In this document: positions 56,616 through 64,000 of the stretch, in pieces
How positions within the stretch are numbered: position 1 is the stretch's first letter
Layout of the letters: every line of letters starts with the position of its first letter
Origin: Litsea cubeba
Taxonomy: Eukaryota > Streptophyta > Magnoliopsida > Laurales > Lauraceae
Assembly (NCBI GenBank): GCA_012931725.1
Contig: CM022951.1
Coordinates: forward strand, 29,877,255-29,941,254
Direction of reading: 5' to 3'
Length of the DNA: 64,000 nucleotides
The notes under the pieces: generated by a model
The model's input: only the letters and a program-made list of their open reading frames with translations
Databases searched by the model: none
Told to the model about the DNA's origin: nothing
Translations under genes and position numbers: made by a program

Positions 56616-59217
56616 CAATGCCAGTTAGAGTTGCATCTCATGCACATCCCTTTTACATATAGCTCAAAGACTTTGGTAGTCAAAGGCTTAGTAAATGGAT
56701 CTACTAGATTGTCTGCAGATGCTATCTTGGTGATCGTACATCACCTCTTTGCACAATCTATCTGACCATGTATAACTTCCTCTGTACATACTTTTTGGCT
56801 CTTGGGTTATTTGGACTTAGCGACTGCCCTGCTGTTATCACAGTAAACTGTGATCGGCTGTCCTGCCAAAAATACCACTTCAAATTCCATAAGGAATCTT
56901 TTGAGTCAATCTACTTCCGTAATTGCTTCTCAAGTAATTACAGCATAAACACATACCCAGAAATTGATTTCCTGGAATCCTGATCTGACTAGAAGTCAGT
57001 ATCTATGTAACCAACTGGTAATCAACTCATCACTGCTATGACTCAACATGTGATCTCTAGTCCTTCTCAAGTATTCGAGAACACATCTTACAACAGTCAA
57101 TGATAAAAACCTGGGCTAGACTGATATCTGCTGACTAGGCATACTGCGTGACAGATATCCGTTCTAGTACAAATTATAGCTTACCGTACCAGAACCTTTA
57201 TCTATGTACACATTATTGGGATAAGCCTATCATCCTATTTTTCTAGTCTCAATGGAAATTTATCTTTAGGATGTACCTGGCTTGTCCAAAGTCCTTTATT
57301 ATCAAAAGTCCTAGCCAACCAAAACTTTTACTGTTGACGATATCCCTATGTCACTCCATAGGAGAAGGATGTCGTCGACATATAATACCAGAAAAAACTA
57401 CCCTGTGTTGTTGACTTTTCATTTACACATGACTTATCCGGATTCTGACAAAAATCAAGTGACTTGATTTCCTTGTCAAAATGGATGTTCCTGTTTCGGG
57501 ATACCTGCTTTAATCCATAAATGAACTTATGCAGCCTGCAAAACTCTTTGCACTTGGTTATTAGCTATAGAACCATCTGGTTGCATCATATAGATGTCTT
57601 CCTCAAGATTGCCGTCGTGAGACGCTGTCTTGATATCCATTTGCCAAATCTCGTTACCGAGATGAACCGCAATGGATAAGAGTATCTGGATGGAACTCTT
57701 CCATCTAGCTCTCATTTTCTTTTGTAGACTCACTTGCACCCAATAGGTTTGCTATTGGCAGGCAAGCCCACAAGTATCCAGACCTGATTAGAATACAAAG
57801 ACTCCACCTCAGCTTTTATAGCATCTAACCAACGTCCCAAAACTATGTCATTAACTCCTTTATCATAGTTACATGGATCTTGTTCCGGTTACACCGGGAT
57901 TGCCTTGTAAGACTTTCCCTAGACCGAGAACTTGTCAAGGGTCCTGACAATACTCCCACTACGACAAGGCACTGGTGTAACTACTGGGTCAAATATGGGC
58001 GGATTTTCTCAAAGTTTGGTTATTCTTGGATTTGGAATTGTTCTTTCTTGAATTTCTTCCTAGATAACCATTTCTAAAGATTTCCAGTTAATCTTATAAT
58101 CCAGAAAACCGCATTGGTGCTGCGAAGCACTTTTTGCTCTTTGGGATTATAGAGCAACCAACCTTTAGTTCCTTTTGGGATAGAATATAAACATATATAC
58201 TTCCGACTTCGATTCCAACTAATCCATCTTATCCTTCAGCACGTGTGCCAGACAACCCTGAAAACGTTGTAGACTAGGCTTTCGCCCTGTCCATAACTCC
58301 CTGGGAGTCTCAAGTATAGACTTAGATGGAATGAGGTTTAGTATATATATTTCAGTTTCCATATCCCAAAATATAGGTAATCCTAGAAACTCGATCATAG
58401 ACTTGATCATATCTAAAAGAGTCTTGTTCCTTCTTTTTACTACTCCGTTCTGTTGAGGCAAACCAGGAGCAGATTATTGGGATCAAATCCCATTTTCTGA
58501 TAAGTATCCCATAAAATTAGCGGAGAGATATTCGCCTCATCGATCTCATCGAAGAGTATTTATACTTTTACCTAATTGTTTTTCCGCTTCCGCTCGAAAC
58601 TCTTTGAACTATTCAAAAATCTCGGACTTGCGGTGCATAAGGTATATGTATCCATATCTCGAGTAATCATCGGTGAAAGTGATAAAATACTCGTATCAAT
58701 CTCTCGCTCTATTATTATGGGTCCATACACATCAGTAAACACTAACTCCAATAAATCTTTGGCCCTACTGCCCTTAGTTGACTACGGGTTTATTGGTCAT
58801 TTTGCCTTCCGACAGGATTTGCAGACAGGCATTGATTCTACCACCAATGAAGGCAAGATACCATCTTTCACTAGCCTGTCAATCCTGTTTAGGTTTATAT
58901 GACCTAGCCTCTTAGGTGCCAAAGTTTGTTGGATTAGATGAAGGTGACTACCTCTTTAATGATGGTCTATTATTAGCATCAGCGTCATGTATCTCATACA
59001 TTGTGGGAGTTAATAAATAAAAGCCATTGATTACCTTGTCAGAATATATAAGAGTACCGCTCCTCTTTAAGATGATTTAATTACCAAAAGTAACTGAATA
59101 ACTCTTATTCATCATACTAGAAATTAAAATCTCATCTTAAAACGGTACATGTAATGTATCTGACAAAATCAACTTAATATCTGAAAATAACTAAGTTACT
59201 ACTCCTACTGACACTGC
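56616..59217 (-). pseudogene. pol: C4 pol, heavily decayed
   Basis: This is minus-strand sequence homologous to D pol (61300-63860), but with many stops and indels. Recognisable pieces from left to right are RNase H (about 56790-57000), the YVDD region (about 57370-57395), the RT N-terminal part with E-I-W-Q-M-D-I-K-T-A (57527-57739), integrase C-terminal sequence with P-Q-Q-N-G-V and R-K-P-S-L-Q-R (58219-58461), and the end of the protease region (about 59170-59217). Unlike D, it keeps the integrase C-terminus. This is clearly an older copy than D. Confidence 0.85.
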
Positions 59218-59737
59218 TTTCCTTTTTGGACATCAATGAGAATTAGGAAAGATAAACTTTTAGGAAAGGCTTCCCATAGTTTCTATAAAAGGAGACTTGT
59301 TCCCCTTTGGACGTCTATGCCTATGCAAGTTTCCTAGGAGTGCCACACGTCCAGCCCTTGAAGCTCTTTCTTCTTCATTGAAGAAAGTTAAGGTCTGATA
59401 TTTATTCTTGGAGAAATACTTCTTGACTCCTAGATTAAGATCCCACCATCTTAGCTAATCAGATTTGGAAGTGAGATAGAGGAGAAGATCAAAGGCAATA
59501 CTAGTGCAGAAAACTCCAGCAACTTGTTTGCTAATTGTAAGTCTGAGTTCGGGCCTTTGGATCTATTTTTTCAGAGATTTGAAGTCTACAAATCTTCGAG
59601 GTAATAGTCTTCTTCATTCTCCTTTAATTATACACTTGTTGGTCATGAATTCATGGAGTTCTCATGCGATCTATATGGCTGATTTATGCTAGCCAAATCA
59701 GATTTTTTAAAATCTGTCATGTTACAAATTAGCCATG
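59218..59737 (+). repeat. B3 3' LTR remnant
   Basis: These 520 bp match the B3 5' LTR from about 40451 to 40971, including the TATA box and GGACGTCT. It lacks the first 1.4 kb and the last 41 bp of the LTR. Its left edge joins C4 pol; its right edge joins D leader at the shared bases CCATG (59733-59737). Confidence 0.88.
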
Positions 59738-60286
59738 GTTTTCCACCATAGGTCCATTGTAAGGAAAGTATTAGCCTCGCGCCACCAAGAGTGTGGCCGT
59801 TCCTTCGGAGGGCTTTTATTTGTCTGGTTACTAGATATGGATCTCCAATGGATAGTATTGGTGAGACGTGGTGGGGGTTCACTCCCCTAGGAGGAGCTGC
59901 CCATGACGGTTTTCATTCAATATTAGTTGGTGGGTCACACTTAACTAAAATAGTGATGTAGTATCCCCTAGGATTTGCATCATGTATTTTAGAAACCAAA
60001 GTTAATCGGGAGTCATACATTATTTGGTATGAGATACCTAGATAATAATGAATGATGGGGATCATGGATAGTTAGTCTTAATTCTAATTTTGACGAACTT
60101 TGATCCGCACCAATCCAAGGACATTCGCACTCCACTAGGAGGCATGCCCTAAGGGATTGGGATTCCGATGTATTCTAAATTTAGTGGTTATGAGGATTCC
60201 CACATAAATTTGGTAGAATACTAAAACTTAATGTCATTCATATTCTTTTAATTGAATATATGGTTATGTGCTTTAATTTATACAGC
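59738..60286 (+). other. D leader, right part
   Basis: The D leader continues to gag. Its first 61 bp repeat 38957-39017. The rest is AT-rich with several short GC-rich hairpin-like patches (for example GGCCGTTCCTTCGGAGGGC at 59795-59813) and no coding signs. Confidence 0.75.
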
Positions 60287-62323
60287 ATGAATTCGAATAC
60301 TTTCAATCCACTTGCGACCATCCTCAACCAGAACAAGTTGGTGGGATCCAACTACGTGGACTGGAAAAGAAATCTGGATATTGTCCTGACTGCTTCAGGA
60401 TACAAATATGTCCTTACCACAACCCCCCTTGATGAGCCTATGCCAGATGCATCACAGGAACAGAAAGATCTTTATGCTAAGTGGACCAAAGACGATGAGA
60501 TGGCCAGATGTTATATTCAGGCATCCATGTCTAGTGTTTTGCAACACCAACATCAATCCTTTAAGACTGCATACGATATGATATCGAACTTAAAGGAGAT
60601 GTTTGCGGAACAGGGCAGGCCTGCTAGGCAGGCAGCTATGAGGGTGCTTATAAGCACCAAGATGGCTGAGGGTACACCAGTACAGGACCACATGCTTAAG
60701 ATGATGGACTCATTGAATGAGTTGGATATACTGGGTGCCGTGATTGATGCAGAATCGCAGATTGACATAATCCTTGAGTCGCTACCAGATTCATTCAATA
60801 ATTTTAAGGTCAATTATAATATGAACAAAATGAATCTGACTCTAGCTGAGCTGTCTAGCCAGCTGGTAGCAACTGAAGGGATCATGAAAAAGCCAACTGC
60901 CCTGATGACAGAAAAGTCACATGCCAAGTCCAAGCTGAAAGGCAAAGGGCGGAAAGGCAAGAAGAAATCAGTTCCCAAAGGTCCTAAAGCAGAGAATGGT
61001 CCTACTGGTGGTGTGGCAAAGGCTAAGGGTGCAGGTACAAAAGGAAAGTGTTTCCATTGTGGTATGACAGGACATTGGAAGAGGAATTGTCCTGATTATC
61101 TGTCTAAGAAGAAGACCCCAGGTATGATTGAGTCACTTGTTTCTGAAGTTAGTTTTGCAACTAGTACTTCAGAGTCCTGGTGTGTTGACTCCGATGCAAC
61201 TAATCACATATGTAACTCATTGCAGGGGTTCAAGGAAACTAGGAGGCTAAGTGATGGGGAAATCATTGTCAACCTAGGATCTGATGCAAAGGCAGGAGCG
61301 GTTTCAGTAGGAGTTATTACTTTATGTTTTTCAGATAATAAATTGGTTTTGTCAGACATTCTATATGTACCGTCTTTACGACGGAATTTAATTTCAGTTT
61401 CTAGTTTGGTGAATAAAGGTTATTCTATTACTTTTGGTACTGAAGTTGTCATAAAGATGAACGGTACTTTTATTTGTTCTGGCAAGGTAATCAATGGACT
61501 TTATCTGTTAACTCCCACAATGTATGAGATACATGATACCGAAACAATTAATAGACCATCATTAAAGAGGAAATCACCTTCATCTAATCCAACAAAACTT
61601 TGGCACCTGAGGCTAGGTCATATAAACCTAAACAGGATTGACAGGCTAGTGAAAGATGGTATCTTGCCTTCATTGGTGGTAGAACCAATGCCTGTATGCA
61701 AGTCCTGTTTGGAAGGAAAAATGACCAAAAGACCTTTTTCATCTAAAGGCAATAGGGCCAAAGATTTATTGGAATTAGTTCATACTGATGTGTGTGGACC
61801 CATAAACATTAGAGCCAGAGGAGGATATGAGTACTTCATCACTTTCACCGATGATTACTCAAGATATGGATACATATACCTTATGCACTGCAAGTCCGAG
61901 GCTTTTGAAAAGTTCAAAGAGTTTCGAGCGGATGCGGAAAAGCAATTAGGTAAAAGTATCAAGACTCTTCGATCAGATCGAGGAGGAGAATATCTTTCTG
62001 CTGACTTTATGGGATACTTATCAGAGAATGGGATTCTATCCCAGTTGTCTGCTCCTGGTATGCCTCAACAGAATGGAGTAGCAGAAAGAAGGAACATAAC
62101 TCTTTTAGATATGATCAGGTCTATGAAAAGTTTCTCAGGATTACCTATATTCTTTTGGGGACATGCCTTGGACACGGCTATGTACATACTAAACCATGTA
62201 CCATCTAAGTTCCTACCAATGACTCCCCGGGGAGGTTCTCGCTTTTGGGAGAGTCTTACGAGGCAATCCCGGAAGAGCAAGAACAAGATCCCTGTAACTA
62301 TGATGAAGCAATCAACGACATAG
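60287..62323 (+). pseudogene. gag-pol: D gag-protease-integrase (integrase C-terminus deleted)
   Basis: The frame starts at the ATG of MNSNTFNPL (the open frame extends to 60260). It has Gag with N-Y-V-D-W-K-R-N-L-D, a zinc knuckle CFHCGMTGHWKRNC from residue 255, and protease with D-S-D-A-T-N-H at residue 301: the catalytic D-S/T-G has D in place of G. The integrase zinc region (W-H-L-R-L-G-H, C-K-S-C) and core (H-T-D-V-C-G-P, R-S-D-R-G-G-E-Y, N-G-V-A-E-R-R-N) follow. After P-M-T-P-R (about 62229) the integrase C-terminus and linker present in B and C4 are missing, and the frame runs into RT-linker sequence in the wrong phase and stops at 62323. Confidence 0.88.
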
Positions 62324-63864
62324 ACTCGGGACGTTGGGAAGAAGCTATGAAAGCTGAGATGGAGTCGATGTACTCTAATCAGGTCTGGACACTTGTGGAC
62401 TTGCCTGCCAATATTAAACCTATTGGGTGCAAGTGGGTCTACAAGAGAAAGAGAGGACCGGATGGAAGAGTGGAGACCTTTAAGGCCAGGCTTGTTGTGA
62501 AAGGTTATACTCAGAAAGAAGGCATTGATTATGAGGAAACCTTCTCGCCGGTAGCCATGCTCAAGTCCATCAGGATACTCTTATCCATTGCAGCTTATCT
62601 TGATTACGAGATTTGGCAAATGGATGTCAAGACGGCGTTTCTCAATGACCATCTTGAGGAAGACATCTATATGATGCAACCAGACGGTTTTGTAGCCAAA
62701 AACCAAGCGCAAAGAGTTTGCAAGTTGCAGAAGTCCATTTATGGACTAAAGCAGGCATCCTGGAGTTGGAACATCCGTTTTGACGAGGTAATCAAGTCAT
62801 TTGGTTTTTGTCAAAATCCGGATGAGTCATGTGTGTACATGAAAACTGAAGAAGGCAGGGTAGGTTTTCTGATATTATATGTCGATGACATCCTACTCCT
62901 AGGGAGTGACATAGGACTGTTGTCAACAGTGAAAGTTTGGTTGGCTAAGTCTTTTGATATGAAGGACTTGGGAGAAGCAAGCTACATCCTAGGGATTAAA
63001 CTCCATCGAGACCGGAAAAATAGGATGATAGGCTTATCCCAAGCTGCGTACATAGATAAGGTACTGGTACGGTTTGCTATGCAAGATTCCAAGAAAGGTA
63101 TCACACCTTTCAGGCATGGAATCAACCTTTCCAATGATCAGTGTCCCAAGACACCTAAGGAAAAGGAGCAAATGAGAGCAATACCATATGCTTCGGCTGT
63201 GGGTAGCCTCATGTATGCTATGCTATGTACTAGACCGGATATCTGTCATGCAGTGGGCCTAGTCAGCAGATATCAGTCTAACCCAGGGCCTGATCACTGG
63301 ACTGCTGTAAAATGTATTCTCAAATACTTGAGAAGGACTAGAGATTACATGTTGATTTATGGCAGTGATGAGTTGATTCCAGTCGGATACACGGATTGTG
63401 ACTTTATGTCAGATAAGGATTCCAGGAAATCAACTTCTGGATATGTGTTTATGCTTGGTGGTGGAGCTATTAGCTGGAGGAGTATTAAACAGGAATGTAC
63501 CGCTGATTCCACCTCGGAGGCTGAATATGTAGCCACTTGTGAAGCAGCTAAAGAAGCAGTATGGCTCAAAAGATTCCTTCTGGAACTTGGAGTGGTACCT
63601 TTTGCACGACAGCCGCTCACAGTTTACTGTGACAGCAGCGGGGCAGTCGCACAGTCCAAGGAACCCAGGAGCCATAAGAGCCAAAAGCATGTACATAGGA
63701 AGTATCACTTGGTCAGAGAGATTGTGCAGAGAGGTGATATTGCTATCACCAAGATAGCCTCTGCAGACAATCTGGCAGATCCCTTTACTAAGCCTTTGAC
63801 TACCAAAGTCTTTGAGCATCATGTAGACGGGATGGGCATGAGATGTCAACCAGACTGGCATTGA
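62245..63864 (+). pseudogene. pol: D reverse transcriptase-RNase H
   Basis: This 539-codon open frame overlaps the end of the previous one in another phase, because of the deletion near 62229. It has complete copia RT (C-K-W-V-Y-K-R-K-R-G, M-D-V-K-T-A-F-L-N, YVDD then I-L-L) and RNase H (Y-T-D-C-D, S-T-S-E-A-E-Y, Y-C-D-S-S-G), and ends C-Q-P-D-W-H. RT and RNase H look intact, so the element could supply these activities only if translated independently, which I have no evidence for. Confidence 0.88.
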
Positions 63865-63865
63865 G

Positions 63866-63879
63866 CCCAAGTGGGAGAT
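63866..63879 (+). promoter_or_regulatory. Polypurine tract, D
   Basis: CCCAAGTGGGAGAT lies between the pol stop codon and the 3' LTR. Confidence 0.87.
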
Positions 63880-64000
63880 TGTTAGTTTTATGGTCTCAAT
63901 ACCAACATATGATGTAATAAATTGATTCATTTCTTTAATAATCAATATATTCATGCTTTCCATTTCATGAGATGAATGGTGTTTAATTATATACTTGCAC
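63880..64000 (+). repeat. 3' LTR of D (partial)
   Basis: These are the first 121 bp of the D 3' LTR, identical to 32162-32282 except for two positions. It runs off the right edge. Confidence 0.93.

Larger units (their letters stand above)
45310..59217 (-). mobile_element. Element C4 (copia family C), 5'-truncated
   Basis: This is a minus-strand family C element inserted in B3 RT. Its 3' LTR is 45310-56599 (holding B4), its polypurine tract is at 56600-56615, and a decayed pol lies at 56616-59217. It ends inside the protease-integrase interval, where B3 LTR sequence begins, so gag, PBS and 5' LTR are lost. The left TSD candidate is AAACC (45305-45309); the right one is deleted. Confidence 0.88.
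39018..59737 (+). mobile_element. Element B3 (copia), internally deleted, in D leader
   Basis: This is a plus-strand B element. Its complete 5' LTR is 39018-41012, its internal region runs 41013-45309 until element C4 interrupts it, and a remnant of its 3' LTR is at 59218-59737. The part of pol beyond RT start and most of the 3' LTR were lost together with the 5' half of C4. The LTR remnant shares variants with the B3 5' LTR (for example GAGACTTGTTCCCCTTTGG) that the B1/B2 LTR lacks, supporting its assignment to B3. Confidence 0.83.
32162..64000 (+). mobile_element. Element D (copia) with deep nested insertions
   Basis: This is a plus-strand Ty1/copia element related to family C. It has a 5' LTR at 32162-37735 (split by F), PBS, leader (37751-39017, resuming at 59738), gag-pol at 60287-63864, polypurine tract, and a 3' LTR from 63880 that runs off the window. 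Only two differences are visible between the first 121 bp of the two LTRs. Its leader is interrupted by B3 and everything inside it. It is inserted in the 3' region of E, with possible TSD ACAAA (32157-32161); the other copy is outside the window. Confidence 0.9.

Overview
This window is plant nuclear DNA, almost certainly from a flowering plant, and it consists of nested LTR retrotransposons from end to end. I find no host gene, tRNA, rRNA, CRISPR array or bacterial feature. The main evidence is TG...CA-bounded LTRs with 5-bp target-site duplications (TSDs), primer-binding sites matching the 3' end of plant initiator tRNA-Met (TGGTATCAGAGCC), polypurine tracts, and gag-protease-integrase-RT-RNase H coding regions in Ty1/copia order or, once, in Ty3/gypsy order. 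The species cannot be told from the sequence.

Families (my labels). A: a Sirevirus-like copia with a long gag carrying an acidic/coiled-coil segment, three zinc knuckles and a multiple-polypurine-tract 3' region. One complete copy (7253-16688, minus) has the only full-length open polyprotein here; a second copy, A', enters from the left edge (1-1347). B: a copia (Angela/Tork-like, tentative) with about 2.0-kb LTRs; copies B1, B2, B3 on plus and B4 on minus. C/D: a related copia with about 1.77-kb LTRs; C1, C2 and C3 are solo LTRs, C4 is a truncated minus-strand element, and D is a plus-strand element with both ends visible. E: a Ty3/gypsy element of Tat type with two RNase H domains, lacking its 5' part. 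F: a 3.9-kb solo LTR, probably gypsy.

Layout. 1-1347: 5' end of A'. 1348-17440: B1 internal region, interrupted by solo LTR C1 (TSD CAACG) and by element A (TSD GTACC), whose own 3' LTR holds solo LTR C2 (TSD GAATT). 17441-19435: one B LTR shared by B1 and B2. 19436-24440: B2, holding solo LTR C3 (TSD AAATC) and cut off abruptly at E. 24441-32161: E gag remnant, protease, RT/RNase H, second RNase H/integrase, and a 3' region with 40-bp tandem repeats. 32162-64000: D, with solo LTR F in its 5' LTR (TSD AGAAG), B3 in its leader, C4 in B3, and full-length B4 in the C4 LTR (TSD CTTCA). The D coding region resumes at 59738 and its 3' LTR starts at 63880. The nesting gives a relative history, E, then D, then B3, then C4, then B4: five levels deep.

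Functionally, only element A looks potentially autonomous. B copies carry nonsense codons, frameshifts and deletions; D has a changed protease active site and lacks the end of integrase; E has two in-frame stops. The most interesting non-coding signals are arrays of short palindromes placed just upstream of the LTR TATA boxes (a different palindrome in each family), a GGACGTCC palindrome at the predicted transcription start shared by families B and C/D, repeated hairpins in the B leader, and rearrangement junctions that are not transposition products. I found no clear case for a new gene system.
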